From Chelativorans salis (GTDB lineage Bacteria > Pseudomonadota > Alphaproteobacteria > Rhizobiales > Rhizobiaceae), in assembly GCF_025336525.1 (NCBI RefSeq), contig NZ_JAOCZP010000011.1:87675-151674 (forward strand): a stretch of DNA of 64,000 bases. The letters run 5' to 3'. Below are positions 8,508-17,156 of this stretch, one piece after another. Made by a program: the position numbers and the translations under genes. Each line of letters begins with the position of its first letter. The stretch's first letter is position 1. The notes below the pieces were generated by a model. That model made no database searches. It was given only the letters and a program-made list of their open reading frames with translations, and had not been told where the DNA came from.

Positions 8508-9974
8508 ATGACAAAGCTTGATTTCGACATGAACGCCGCCCGCATGCTCATCGACGGTGAGATCGTCGAATCCGAGAGTGGACAGCGTTACGACTCCTAC
8601 GACCCCTGCACCGGCGAGGTGATGGGCAGTGTACCGCGCGGGACTGCTGCAGATATAGACCAGGCCGTCGCAGCGGCCGATCGCGCCCAGCGGGCATGGG
8701 CGGCCTTTTCGATGCCCGAGCGTGCAACCTACCTCAAAAAGCTCGCTGCCGCGTTGCGCGCACATGCCAATGCCGTGCTCGATATCGAGGTGCGTGACAC
8801 CGGCAACACCATCGCCGAAATGCACCACGATGTGGTCAATGCCGCCAATCAGCTCGAATACTACGCCGGGCTCGGCTATGAGCTCAAAGGCCGGACCATC
8901 CCCGCCTCGGCCAACAATTTGCATCTTACGGTACGCGAGCCCTACGGGGTCGTGGGCAAGATCGTGCCCTTCAACCATCCGCTGATGTTCGCGGCCGCAA
9001 AGATGGCTGCACCACTGATCACGGGCAACACCGTCGTGATCAAACCTGCCGACCAGAGCCCGCTTTCGGCCTGTTATCTTGCCCTTTTGTGCAAGGACAT
9101 CTTTCCCAAAGGCGTGGTCAACATCGTCACCGGTCTTGGACCGGAGGCCGGCGATGCGCTCGTGCGGCATCCAAAGGTCAAGCGCATCGGCTTCATCGGC
9201 TCGGTCGAGACGGGCAAGCTCATCCAACGCCGCGCTGCCGAAGTCGCCGTCAAGAACATTTCGCTCGAACTGGGCGGCAAGAACCCCATGATCGTATTTC
9301 CTGACGCCGATCTTGCGAAGGCGGCCGATGCCGCGGTCAGGGGCATGAATTTCGGCTGGCAGGGCCAGTCCTGCGGCTCGACAAGCCGCCTGTTCCTGCA
9401 TGCCGACATCCACGACCAGGTGCTCGCCGAGGTGATCGACAAGGTCAGGGCCCGCAAGATTGGCAATCCATGGGATCCGACGGCTCAGGTCGGTCCGATC
9501 AACAACAGGGCTCAATATGACAAGGTTGTCCGGTTCGTTGAAACCACTATCACGGAAGGCGGAAAGCTTGAAACCGGAGGGAAGCGCCCGGCCGGCCCGG
9601 AATACCCCGAGGGCGGCTACTGGTACGAGCCGACGATCTTTTCCGGGATGCGCCCGGATATGACGCTGGCACAAAAGGAAGTGTTCGGTCCGGTACTGGC
9701 GGTGTTCAAATGGACGGACATCGACGAGACCATCGAGGTCGTCAATTCGCTCGAATATGGCCTTACCGGCTCGGTCTGGTCACGCGACATAAACACGGCC
9801 CTCAAGACTGCGCGCCGTATCGACTCCGGCGTGATCTGGGTCAACGGCGTCGGCAGCCATTTTCCGGCAGTGCCATTCGGCGGCAAAAAGAATTCGGGTA
9901 CTGGTAGTGAGGAGTCCTATGAAGACATGCTCAGCTACACCGAGGAAAAGGTTATAAACATAATCCTCGACTAA
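8508..9974 (+). CDS. NAD(P)-dependent aldehyde dehydrogenase
   Basis: A 488-residue enzyme of the ALDH superfamily, normal length. The general base glutamate lies in 'ISLELGGKNPMIVF' (E254) and the catalytic cysteine in 'FGWQGQSCGSTSR' (C289). 'VGKIVPFNHPLMF' and 'GFIGSVETGKLI' form part of the cofactor site, and 'KEVFGPVLAVF' is conserved near the C-terminus. It oxidises an aldehyde to the acid in the cytoplasm. It is divergent from the ThDP enzyme across 277 bp and is followed by a LysR gene after 72 bp on the same strand. The ATG at 8508 begins the conserved N-terminus; longer readings give non-conserved sequence. Substrate unknown; the gene set suggests an aldehyde made by the neighbouring decarboxylase. 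Confidence 0.92.
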   Translation: MTKLDFDMNAARMLIDGEIVESESGQRYDSYDPCTGEVMGSVPRGTAADIDQAVAAADRAQRAWAAFSMPERATYLKKLAAALRAHANAVLDIEVRDTGNTIAEMHHDVVNAANQLEYYAGLGYELKGRTIPASANNLHLTVREPYGVVGKIVPFNHPLMFAAAKMAAPLITGNTVVIKPADQSPLSACYLALLCKDIFPKGVVNIVTGLGPEAGDALVRHPKVKRIGFIGSVETGKLIQRRAAEVAVKNISLELGGKNPMIVFPDADLAKAADAAVRGMNFGWQGQSCGSTSRLFLHADIHDQVLAEVIDKVRARKIGNPWDPTAQVGPINNRAQYDKVVRFVETTITEGGKLETGGKRPAGPEYPEGGYWYEPTIFSGMRPDMTLAQKEVFGPVLAVFKWTDIDETIEVVNSLEYGLTGSVWSRDINTALKTARRIDSGVIWVNGVGSHFPAVPFGGKKNSGTGSEESYEDMLSYTEEKVINIILD

Positions 9975-10046
9975 CGGCGGGCGGCGGCCAGTCTTGCTGG
10001 CGGCCGCAGCCCGTCATAGTCTGGTGCCGGTTCTGGGAGGAAACCG

Positions 10047-11324
10047 ATGCATCTTTTACAATCGCTGCCCAATCTGCGGCATTTGCGAGCCTTCAGCCTG
10101 ACCGCACGCCACAACAGCATCAAGCGCGCGGCGGCGGAGGTATTCCTGTCTCAGCCGGCCGTGACCCAGGCCGTCTCCAAGCTCGAATCCGAATTCGGCG
10201 AAACATTCTTCACGCGCACGCCGACCGGCATGTATTGTACCGAGTATGGCAACGTGCTCCTGCATCGGGTCGATCGTGCGCTGGCAACACTTGCTTCAAT
10301 AGCCATTATGCCCAAGGGAAAGGCCAGGGCCGATGCAGCGCGAGACCCGCTCACTCATCTTACTTCAGCGCACTTGCGCACCATGATCGCCGTTGCAGAC
10401 CTTGGCTGCTTCGAAACCGCAGCCGAGACGCTGCAAATTTCAAAGACCTCGCTCCTGCGCACGGTGCGCGCACTTGAGTTCATCTTCGGCACACGCCTGT
10501 TTCTACGGTCCGCCAATGGCATCGTCCTCTCGGCGGGCGGCGATATATTTGCCCGCCACGCCAAGCTCGCCGTGCGCGAAATCGAAAGCGCCCGTGAGGA
10601 AATCGAGCACATGCGCGGCAACAGGATCGGCCGCATCGTCATCGGATCGATGCCGCTGGCCCGTGTCGATATCGTTCCAAAGGCAGTTGCGCGGCTGCTC
10701 AACCGTCTGCCCGACCTGCAGATCCGCATCCTCGAAGGTACGTATTCCGGGCTGATGGCGGGCCTCAGAAGCGGCGAGATCGACGTCGTCGTCGGCGCCC
10801 TGCGGACACCGGCGCCCTACCCCGATGTGGAAGAACGTGAACTGTTCAGCGATGCTCTGTCCATCGTGGTCCGCAAGGGCCACGCCCTGACACGGCAAAG
10901 AACCGTCTCGCTGAGCGATACCATTGGTTACCCTTGGATCGTTTCCAGCAAAGGCACGCCGACCCGGGACCTCTTTCACGCGGTATTCCGATCGCGGGCC
11001 CTCATGGAGCCCAAGCGCATTCTGGAAGTAAGCTCGAATGTGTGCATGCGCGCGTCCTTGCTGGCAAGCGACAGGATTGCCATGGTTTCACGCCGGCAGA
11101 TCATGATCGAAGAAGAGAGCGGCCTGCTTGAAGTCCTGCCACTCGAACTGCCCGATACCGCGCGCCCGATCGGGCTCACGCTTCGCAGCGGTTGGGCGCC
11201 GAGCCTGGCGCAAAAAATCCTTGTCGACGAGCTTGTTGAGGCTGCGGCCGAGGCGCCCCTCATTCGGACCGCCGGCAAGCACGTTAAAAGAACTCGAAAG
11301 GTGGCTTTCCCGGGACCGGAATGA
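10047..11324 (+). CDS. LysR-type regulator with two tandem HTH domains
   Basis: At 425 residues this is about 120 longer than an ordinary LysR protein because the DNA-binding domain is present twice. The first wHTH is about residues 10-68 ('LPNLRHLRAFSLTARHNSI', 'LSQPAVTQAVSKLE', 'FFTRTPTGM'). The second is about residues 108-165 ('LTSAHLRTMIAVADLGCF', 'ISKTSLLRTVRALE', 'GTRLFLRSANGI'). One effector domain follows ('RIGRIVIGSMPLAR' onward). The ATG at 10047 has GGGAGG 7 nt upstream. A close architectural match lies at 19138-20388. It sits in the middle of the system 2 catabolic cluster and probably controls it. The 3' end overlaps the convergent dehydrogenase gene by 41 bp. Confidence 0.88.
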   Translation: MHLLQSLPNLRHLRAFSLTARHNSIKRAAAEVFLSQPAVTQAVSKLESEFGETFFTRTPTGMYCTEYGNVLLHRVDRALATLASIAIMPKGKARADAARDPLTHLTSAHLRTMIAVADLGCFETAAETLQISKTSLLRTVRALEFIFGTRLFLRSANGIVLSAGGDIFARHAKLAVREIESAREEIEHMRGNRIGRIVIGSMPLARVDIVPKAVARLLNRLPDLQIRILEGTYSGLMAGLRSGEIDVVVGALRTPAPYPDVEERELFSDALSIVVRKGHALTRQRTVSLSDTIGYPWIVSSKGTPTRDLFHAVFRSRALMEPKRILEVSSNVCMRASLLASDRIAMVSRRQIMIEEESGLLEVLPLELPDTARPIGLTLRSGWAPSLAQKILVDELVEAAAEAPLIRTAGKHVKRTRKVAFPGPE

Positions 11325-12294
11325 AATTATCGGTCAGTCCCTCGATTGCGGTAATGCCCATTTCCCAGCGGGCCTCGATCGATCCTGCTCCGATATGCGG
11401 CGTTGCAACCAGATTGGGAAGGTTCAAGAGCGCGTCATCGGTTGCCGGCTCGGTCTCGAACACATCAAGACCGGCAGCGGCTATCCAGCCTTCGGTGAGC
11501 GCACGATAAAGGGCGTGTTCATTGACCACCTCGCCTCGTCCCGTATTGATCAGCACACAATCCGGCCGCAGGCTGCGCAACATACCAATATCGTACAGGT
11601 TGCGCGTGGTCGGGTTGAGATTGAGATGGATCGAGAGTACTTCCGAGCGCGCTGCCAGCTCCTCGGCGCTGACAGCTTCAACCCCATATTGGGCATAAAA
11701 GGCCGAGCGATCCTTGATATCGCAGCCAAGCACGCGACACCCGAACGACTGGAGCAGGCGGATGAACTCCTGCCCGATCTCGCCCACGCCGTGAACGCCG
11801 ACGACACGGCCGCTCAACTGCCGCCCGAGCCGTGTCAAGGGACGGTCCCCGGCGCGCATCGACAGGTTGCACGGCAGAACCTGGCGCAGCACCGCCATGG
11901 CAAGGCAGAGCGCCAGTTCGGCTACCGCTCGCTTGTTCACGCCCGGTGTCCAGCCAAGCCGCACGCCATGGCGGCGCATCGCGATGGGATCGATCTGATC
12001 GAGACCAACGCCAAGCTTCGAGACCACCCTCAGGTCCGGCAACGCGCGAAGCACACGGTCCGTAATCTTCTCGAATGAAATGATGGCAGCCTCGCAGCCG
12101 GCCAGGTAGTCGATTGTCTCATCCTCGCCCCGGTAGTAGATGCCGCCTTCGGTGTTGACCTTGGCGTCTGGATAGAGCGCGAGAAGGCGCTCCACCAGCC
12201 CTGGATGCTGGGCGAAGGCTATAGCGGGCACGGCCACACGGGTGATGGGTGGCCGACCAGCAGAACGATCAGGTATCTCCATGGCGACATTCAT
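11284..12294 (-). CDS. D-isomer-specific 2-hydroxyacid dehydrogenase
   Basis: A 336-residue NAD-dependent enzyme that interconverts a D-2-hydroxyacid and a 2-oxoacid. The nucleotide-binding loop is 'GVHGVGEIG' (G169, G171, G174) with an acidic residue following the second strand ('GCDIK', D192), favouring NAD. The catalytic set is visible: R253 in 'INTGRGEVV', E282 in 'LDVFETEP' and H300 in 'ATPHIGAGS'. Length is normal for the family. It is convergent with the double-HTH LysR gene and divergent from tctC (12593). In this cluster it would feed a 2-oxoacid to the ThDP decarboxylase. The start at 12294 lacks an obvious ribosome site and a second ATG lies 12 nt inside. Confidence 0.88.
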   Translation of the reverse strand: MNVAMEIPDRSAGRPPITRVAVPAIAFAQHPGLVERLLALYPDAKVNTEGGIYYRGEDETIDYLAGCEAAIISFEKITDRVLRALPDLRVVSKLGVGLDQIDPIAMRRHGVRLGWTPGVNKRAVAELALCLAMAVLRQVLPCNLSMRAGDRPLTRLGRQLSGRVVGVHGVGEIGQEFIRLLQSFGCRVLGCDIKDRSAFYAQYGVEAVSAEELAARSEVLSIHLNLNPTTRNLYDIGMLRSLRPDCVLINTGRGEVVNEHALYRALTEGWIAAAGLDVFETEPATDDALLNLPNLVATPHIGAGSIEARWEMGITAIEGLTDNFIPVPGKPPFEFF

Positions 12295-12529
12295 GTGCGA
12301 GGCCGGCCGTTATCAGCATTTGCGAAACATTGGCGACACTAGTGCAGAGCACTCACGCGGTGAAGAGCTGCGCGCGGCGCGAAATGAGAACTTATCCATC
12401 GTTTCATATTTCCAATTGGTTTGCTGGGGCCGTTCTCTGCCATCCAGGAAGCGAGGGCAAATCTGTGTCGGGGCGCATCTCTCCACCCGGCCGGCAATTT
12501 CGCGCTGCGCCACGAGGGCGCAGAAATTC

Positions 12530-12564
12530 CGATGCCTTAGGCATCGCCATGCGGCGCGCGCCGC
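12530..12564. promoter_or_regulatory. Two palindromes in the tctC leader
   Basis: Upstream of tctC there is a 7-bp inverted repeat CGATGCC-TTA-GGCATCG (12530-12546), then a fully self-complementary GCGGCGCGCGCCGC (12551-12564), 29 bp before the tctC start. The first could be an operator or a leader hairpin. The second would form a stem close to the ribosome site. The rest of the 298-bp divergent region (12295-12592) shows no certain promoter by eye. Confidence 0.4.
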
Positions 12565-12592
12565 AAACATGCAGACTTAAAGGGAGGAACTT

Positions 12593-13558
12593 ATGGCACG
12601 TTCTGAAAACATCGTCCGGGCAATGATCCTTGGACTGGGATTGTCGGTGAGCTACGGCACGGTAGCCGTCGCGCAATCATATCCCGAGCAACCGATCACC
12701 TTCGTCGTTGGGTTTTCCGCCGGCGGCTTTGCCGACACAATGGCACGCATTATCGCCGACGGGGTCAGCCGGGAACTCGGACAGCCCGTGGTCGTTGAAA
12801 ACCAGGGCGGCGCAGGTGGCGATATTGCCGCAGCACGTGTCGCTGCCGCCGACCCGGATGGTTATACGGTGCTTGTGACAACCGCTAGTTTCGCCCTTTC
12901 GGAAGCGCTTGGCGCGCAGCGCGAATATCAGGTTTCCGATTTGGCACCGGTCGCAGTTCCGGTCTCCTCGCCAGAGACGCTGGCCGCCCATCCCTCGGTT
13001 CCAGTGAAGAACCTGGCCGAACTGATCGAATGGGCCAAAACCCAGGAAGACGTCACATTTGGCCATGCGGGTATCGGTACGGGATCCCAGGTGACGATGT
13101 CCTATTTCCTCAAGCAGTTGGCGGAACTCGACAACGTCATCGAGGTCACATATTCGGGCGGCGGACCGGCCAACCAGGCAGCGATTTCCGGCGAGGTTCA
13201 ACTCGTAGCCTCGTCGAACTCCGTCTATCCCTTCATCCGCGAAGGCCTTCTCACCGGCCTGGGTATTGCTGCGAACACACCCCATGACGCAGTGCCGGGA
13301 GTTGGCACCTTCACCGAGCAGGGTTATGAAGGCTTTGTCGTTTCGTCCTGGGTGGGCCTGCTTGTTCCCGCAGCCACTGATCCCGGCATCCAGGCGACGC
13401 TCAACGCGGCGGTGAACACGGTGCTGGGCGATCCCGATGCGCGAGCCCGATTTGCCGATGCCGGCGTTGTCGTCCACGAACGCGACCTTCCGGCTGTCCA
13501 GCAATTCATGCAGACCGACATCGAACTGTGGCGTGAAATGGTTTCTGCCACGCAGTAA
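12593..13558 (+). CDS. tctC: TTT periplasmic solute-binding protein TctC, system 2
   Basis: A 321-residue Bug-type binding protein. The signal peptide runs to about residue 27 ('GLGLSVSYGTVAVAQ-SYP') and the family segments 'ITFVVGFSAGGFADTMARI', 'VVVENQGGAGGDIA' and 'PDGYTVLV' follow. AAAGGGAGG lies 6 nt before the ATG. It stands apart from tctA/tctB at 4461-6427 but is the only tctC in this locus, so it is their presumed partner. The close likeness to tctC of system 1 over the first 130 residues suggests a recent duplication. It is followed by a hairpin and, 73 bp on, the class II aldolase gene. Confidence 0.9.
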   Translation: MARSENIVRAMILGLGLSVSYGTVAVAQSYPEQPITFVVGFSAGGFADTMARIIADGVSRELGQPVVVENQGGAGGDIAAARVAAADPDGYTVLVTTASFALSEALGAQREYQVSDLAPVAVPVSSPETLAAHPSVPVKNLAELIEWAKTQEDVTFGHAGIGTGSQVTMSYFLKQLAELDNVIEVTYSGGGPANQAAISGEVQLVASSNSVYPFIREGLLTGLGIAANTPHDAVPGVGTFTEQGYEGFVVSSWVGLLVPAATDPGIQATLNAAVNTVLGDPDARARFADAGVVVHERDLPAVQQFMQTDIELWREMVSATQ

Positions 13559-13575
13559 CTGCCCCAACCCCACTG

Positions 13576-13601
13576 TCCGGCGCGTCTTGTGGCGTGCCGG
13601 A
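13576..13601 (+). terminator. Hairpin after tctC of system 2
   Basis: TCCGGCGCG (13576-13584) pairs with CGTGCCGGA (13593-13601) over nine positions, one of them a G-T wobble, with an 8-nt loop. It lies 18 bp after the tctC stop and before the aldolase gene. No long T-run follows, so it may attenuate or stabilise rather than fully terminate. Confidence 0.45.
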
Positions 13602-13631
13602 TTTGCGGTTTGATCGACTGGAAATTCAACG

Positions 13632-14375
13632 ATGGCGGAATCCAGCCACCTTACCGGTGTCTCGTTCGAACAGCTAGCCGACCTTGCGGCAGCGAGCCGA
13701 ATTCTTGCGCGGCAGGAGGTGGTGGATGCATTCGGCCACGTCTCGATACGGCATCCTGCCCGTCCCGACCGCTATCTGCTGTCGCGGTCGATTGCCCCTG
13801 CGCTCGTCACACCCGGCGATATCGTCGAATATGATCTCGACAGCAACAGCATCGATCCCGATGCTCCCAAGGGGTTTCTCGAACGCTTCATACATGGGGA
13901 GATCTACCGCAGCCGCCCCGATGTCGGCGCTGTGGTCCACAGCCATTCTCCCTCAGTCATTCCGTTCGGACTGATCGACAGGCCCATGCATGCCATGTTT
14001 CACAACGCTGCATTTCTCTCGGCGGGCGTGCCTACCTTCGACATAAGCCGGAACTTTGGTGCAACCGACATGCTGGTGTGCGATTGCGCCAAGGGGCGTG
14101 CCCTCGCCGAGACGCTGGGCGACAAGGATGTTGCGCTGATGCGGGCGCATGGCTCGGTCGCGTGCGGCCTAAAACTCGAGATTGCCGTTTTCAGGGCCAT
14201 CTACACTGAGGTCAATGCCCGTATCCAGACATGGACGACAGGTCTCGCAGAAAATGGAACAATTGCCTTTCTCAGCGAAGAGGAAGGGCAACTTGCGGAC
14301 CTGCCGAACCAGACCGCCGGCATGCGTGCCTGGGACCTTTGGCGCGAAGAGGTTCGTTCAAGCACGGGCTGGTGA
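13632..14375 (+). CDS. Class II aldolase/adducin-family protein
   Basis: A 247-residue zinc-dependent class II aldolase-like enzyme of the fuculose-phosphate aldolase type. Metal ligands are recognisable as H103 and H105 in 'GAVVHSHSPSVI' and H173 in 'LMRAHGSVACG'; E90 ('IHGEIY') is in the position of the catalytic acid. Such proteins cleave or decarboxylate hydroxy-oxoacids or act as dehydratases. No phosphate-specific feature can be read off. The start has GGAAA upstream. It follows tctC after 73 bp and is probably transcribed with it. In context it may act on the imported hydroxyacid or its 2-oxo derivative. Confidence 0.85.
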   Translation: MAESSHLTGVSFEQLADLAAASRILARQEVVDAFGHVSIRHPARPDRYLLSRSIAPALVTPGDIVEYDLDSNSIDPDAPKGFLERFIHGEIYRSRPDVGAVVHSHSPSVIPFGLIDRPMHAMFHNAAFLSAGVPTFDISRNFGATDMLVCDCAKGRALAETLGDKDVALMRAHGSVACGLKLEIAVFRAIYTEVNARIQTWTTGLAENGTIAFLSEEEGQLADLPNQTAGMRAWDLWREEVRSSTGW

Positions 14376-14463
14376 GGAGCGGACGCCTGGGGCGACATCC
14401 TGGACCTTAACCACGAATCGGCTGAACAGTTGCCGCGCAGCTGGTTCATGCTATTGGGCACTA

Positions 14464-14583
14464 AGTTCCCCACCGTGCTCTGAGCCGCATGAGATAGAGC
14501 GCGGTGGGTACGCTGCCGATGGTCAGCGCCGCGATGAATTTTCCAAGCGGCGTGCCCGCTAGTCCGGCCAGAAGACTATGGCC
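14464..14583 (-). pseudogene. C-terminal fragment of a VTT/TVP38-like membrane protein
   Basis: The minus strand encodes 'SLLAGLAGTPLGKFIAALTI' followed by 'GSVPTALYLMRLRARWGT' and a stop at 14464. The GTPLGKF...GSVPTA pattern resembles the end of SNARE-associated (VTT) membrane proteins, but only about 40 residues exist and nothing supports a start. It is a broken remnant next to the GrpB fragment; the family assignment is tentative. Confidence 0.3.
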
Positions 14584-14589
14584 TCGGCG

Positions 14590-14935
14590 ATGCTGGAAGG
14601 CTGCGGGTGAGAACGATCGCCCTGAGCGAGATCAAATCGCGGCAGCCCTCGGCAAGATCGCCAAGGGTATTGAGCACTACGGATCGACAGCGGTCGTCGG
14701 AATGCGGCCAAAGCCGATCATAGATATTCTGGTAGGAATCCGTCCGTTTTCGGATTGGAGGCTATGCGTTGATCCACTGGTCAAGCTTGGCTACGACTAT
14801 GCCGAAAATTCTGGCGTCCCAGGAGCCCACCCGTCCCTATCAGCAGTACATCACATTATGCTCGTGCGGCATGAGCCCAATCAAGAAGATCGGGGGAACG
14901 ACAAGTTTTTTCTTGATGGATACCCATCTTAACTC
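14590..14935 (+). pseudogene. Degenerate GrpB (UPF0157) family gene
   Basis: The plus strand encodes 'IAAALGKIAKGIEHYGSTAV' and 'GMRPKPIIDILVGIRPFSDW', followed by 'LVKLGYDY' and, after sequence that no longer matches, 'HHIMLV' and 'DKFFLD'. These are the ordered landmarks of GrpB proteins (IEHxGSTAV, KPIIDI.VG, HHLxVVE, FFRDYL). There is no credible start, and the downstream blocks need frame changes, so this is a relic. It has no evident connection to the transport genes around it and adds to the debris between the aldolase and the hydrolase genes. Confidence 0.6.
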
Positions 14936-15041
14936 ACAGATCTTCGGCGGCCAGTCAGCCAAGCTTACCGATATGTAATTTGACGTCACAATTACCAACT
15001 TTTAACGTTCGGCCCCTCCCTTGAAGAAACAGGATCTTTCC

Positions 15042-15929
15042 ATGACACGGCTGACGGCGAAGGACTTCCACCCCGAATTGCTTGAGCTCTACGATTATTA
15101 TGCTCATGGGAAGATCACCAAGCGTGAATTCCTCGACCGCGCCACCAAATTCACCGTCGGCGGCATGACGGCGGCGACGATACTGGCGACGATGAGCCCA
15201 AACTACGCGTTGGCGCAGCAGGTGGAGTTTACCGATCCCGATATCGTTGCCGAATATATCACCTATCCCTCTCCGGAAGGGCATGGCGAGGTGCGCGGCT
15301 ATTTCGTGCGGCCGTCGGAAGCTACAGGCGCCGTGCCGGGCGTCGTCGTGGTCCATGAGAACCGCGGGCTCAACCCTTATATCGAAGACGTGGCGCGCCG
15401 CGTTGCGAAAGCGGGCTTCGTAGCCCTGGCCCCGGATGGGCTGACCTCTGTCGGCGGCTATCCCGGCAATGACGACAAGGGGCGTGAACTGCAGCAGCAG
15501 GTCGGTCCCGAAAAGCTGATGAACGATTTCTTCGCGGCCGTCGAATTCCTCATGGAGCATGATGCGACGACCGGCAAGGTGGGCATCACGGGCTTCTGCT
15601 ATGGCGGTGGGGTGTCGAACGCTGCGGCGGTCGCCTATCCCGAGCTCGGTGCGGCGGTTCCCTTCTATGGGCGGCAGCCGCGCCCCGAGGACGTGCCGCA
15701 CATCCAGGCGCCACTGTTGATCCACTATGCTGAACTCGACACACGCATAAACGAGGGGTGGCCGGAATACGAGGCGGCCTTGAAGGAACACGGCAAGACC
15801 TACGAGGCCTATATCTATCCGGGCGTGAATCACGGCTTTCACAACGACTCGACACCGCGATACGATGAAGAGGCGGCCGAACTCGCCTGGCAACGGACGG
15901 TAGATTGGTTCACGCGCTACCTCGCCTGA
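15042..15929 (+). CDS. Dienelactone-hydrolase-family alpha/beta hydrolase, exported type
   Basis: A 295-residue hydrolase with the DLH triad: C186 in 'ITGFCYGGG', D233 in 'AELDTRIN' and H264 in 'VNHGFHND', with the conserved E106 in 'VVHENRGLNPYI'. An N-terminal extension 'GKITKREFLDRATKFTVGG' followed by a hydrophobic stretch and 'ALAQ' looks like a Tat-type export signal with KR in place of RR, as seen in YghX-like members. The ATG at 15042 has AGGA 7 nt upstream and is preferred to an upstream TTG at 15021. It hydrolyses an ester or lactone, presumably in the periplasm. It is separated from the system 2 cluster by two pseudogene fragments. Confidence 0.85.
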   Translation: MTRLTAKDFHPELLELYDYYAHGKITKREFLDRATKFTVGGMTAATILATMSPNYALAQQVEFTDPDIVAEYITYPSPEGHGEVRGYFVRPSEATGAVPGVVVVHENRGLNPYIEDVARRVAKAGFVALAPDGLTSVGGYPGNDDKGRELQQQVGPEKLMNDFFAAVEFLMEHDATTGKVGITGFCYGGGVSNAAAVAYPELGAAVPFYGRQPRPEDVPHIQAPLLIHYAELDTRINEGWPEYEAALKEHGKTYEAYIYPGVNHGFHNDSTPRYDEEAAELAWQRTVDWFTRYLA

Positions 15930-16080
15930 GGATGCAGTCAAAGCCCGAACGCGGCGCTGCTCAAAGCTTGGGCGGAGGACGGGGCTTTTCAGCTTTGCAG
16001 GAAGCAGGCTCCAGCGCTCGCTCTACAGGTTGCGTATTCACTTCCCGATCGCGACAACCTAGGGTCCTCTGATAGGAGGC

Positions 16081-16605
16081 ATGGCATGTCCATCGGCCAT
16101 CGGCCCAACGCTGAACAATGTACACGGCGGGCTTCGGAAAGTGACTGGGCGGCTTCCCCTGATGGCCGCAACGGCCCTGTTTCTCCTCGCGGTCGCGCTG
16201 CCCGCCTCAGGTGACGAGCGGCGCGTTGTCGAGGTCTCCCTGGTCGACGGCGTCGCAAGCGGTGCGGAGTTTACGGATTCGTCGGGAAGCGTACCGACAC
16301 TCGTGGTTGATCAAGGCGACAGCATCGAGCTGCGGTGGACGAGCGACCGCGCAATGGCGCTTCATCTTCACGGCTACGACCTCGAGGCCGAGGTCGAGCC
16401 CGAAACGGAAGCCACCGTTTCCTTCGACGCCCGCGCCGCGGGACGGTTCCTCGTGTCGACCCTGATACGCTTTTTCCCGCGTTCCGCAGTGGATGCATTC
16501 AGGAGGGCCGCCAAAGGGTCACAATTACTCGTAGGAGTGAAAGGCCGCTTTCGGTTCAGTCAATCTGGCTCACGAAGGGCAGGTCAGGGTCAACTCGCGT
16601 CGTAG
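16081..16605 (+). pseudogene. Cupredoxin-like exported protein, C-terminus replaced
   Basis: The reading frame encodes a signal-like hydrophobic segment ('LMAATALFLLAVALPASG') and a cupredoxin-type beta domain with 'VVDQGDSIELRWTSDRAMAL' and 'HLHGYDLEAEVEP...ARAAGRFLV'. In intact relatives the domain closes with a further histidine-rich strand and a hydrophobic end. Here, after 'GRFLVS' (about 16459), the sequence switches to an unrelated arginine-rich tail running into repeat-rich DNA and an IS remnant. The start is also odd, since GGAGG lies only 1 nt from the ATG. It is read as a gene truncated by the neighbouring insertion. A functional short protein is not excluded. Confidence 0.55.
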
Positions 16606-16667
16606 CGCGCTCCATTCTGGGCGGCAGGAGTGGGTCGATTCGCGCCATAGGCGCTTCAATGAAATCA

Positions 16668-16790
16668 CTCCGGTAGACTTCTGATCTCAGCGATCTCCTC
16701 CAGTTTTCTCCTGCGCGCTCCGGTTCACTTCTGCACCCTCGATGCCCAACAATAGTGCGTTCGCAGGACAGTCGCTCCAATTGACTTCTG
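16668..16790 (+). repeat. Four degenerate 16-bp direct repeats
   Basis: CTCCGGTAGACTTCTG (16668-16683), CTCCAGTTTTCTCCTG (16698-16713), CTCCGGTTCACTTCTG (16718-16733) and CTCCAATTGACTTCTG (16775-16790) are related short direct repeats just upstream of the transposase remnant. They could be terminal repeats of a decayed transposon or a chance enrichment. Spacing is irregular (30, 20 and 57 bp between starts). Confidence 0.4.
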
Positions 16791-16792
16791 CA

Positions 16793-17112
16793 TTTGACAA
16801 CCTGTGTGGCGAGGAGTTCTTCCAACATGAACTGCCGTTCGACCGCTGGTCGATGACGCGCTGGCGTCAGCGCATGGGCGAGGAGCAGATGATGGCCCTG
16901 CTGCAGGAAAGCCCCGCGGTGGCGGTGAAGACTAGAGCGATGAAGCCGCAAGACACGCGCCGGGTCATCATCGATAAGACGGTGCAGCCAAGAATGTGAC
17001 GTTCCCGACCGACGCCAAGCTCATCCATCGCGCCCCGCTGCGGCTGGTGCGGCTCGACCTGCGTGCCGGGCCGGCAAGCTGGCGCGGATTATCCGCGACA
17101 TCAGAGCCTGGC
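16793..17112 (+). mobile_element. IS5-type transposase remnant
   Basis: The frame from about 16793 encodes 'LCGEEFFQHELPFDRWSMTR' and 'WRQRMGEEQMMALLQESPAV', ending in a stop after 'VIIDKTVQPRM'. In another frame the match continues as 'VTFPTDAKLIHRA' and later 'AGKLARIIRDIRA'. These are ordered landmarks of an IS5-family transposase (GEEFFQH, SLTRWRQRMGEE, TTVQ...FPTDAKL, RIIRDI). Both ends are missing and frames shift, so it is inactive. It probably explains the truncation of the cupredoxin gene upstream. Confidence 0.7.
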
Positions 17113-17119
17113 GATGCGG

Positions 17120-17156
<37 letters not shown>

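Noticed and set aside
9975..10046. Possible terminator hairpin after the aldehyde dehydrogenase gene
   Set aside because: GGCCAG/CTGGC pairing is short with mismatches and there is no T-run, so I did not list it.
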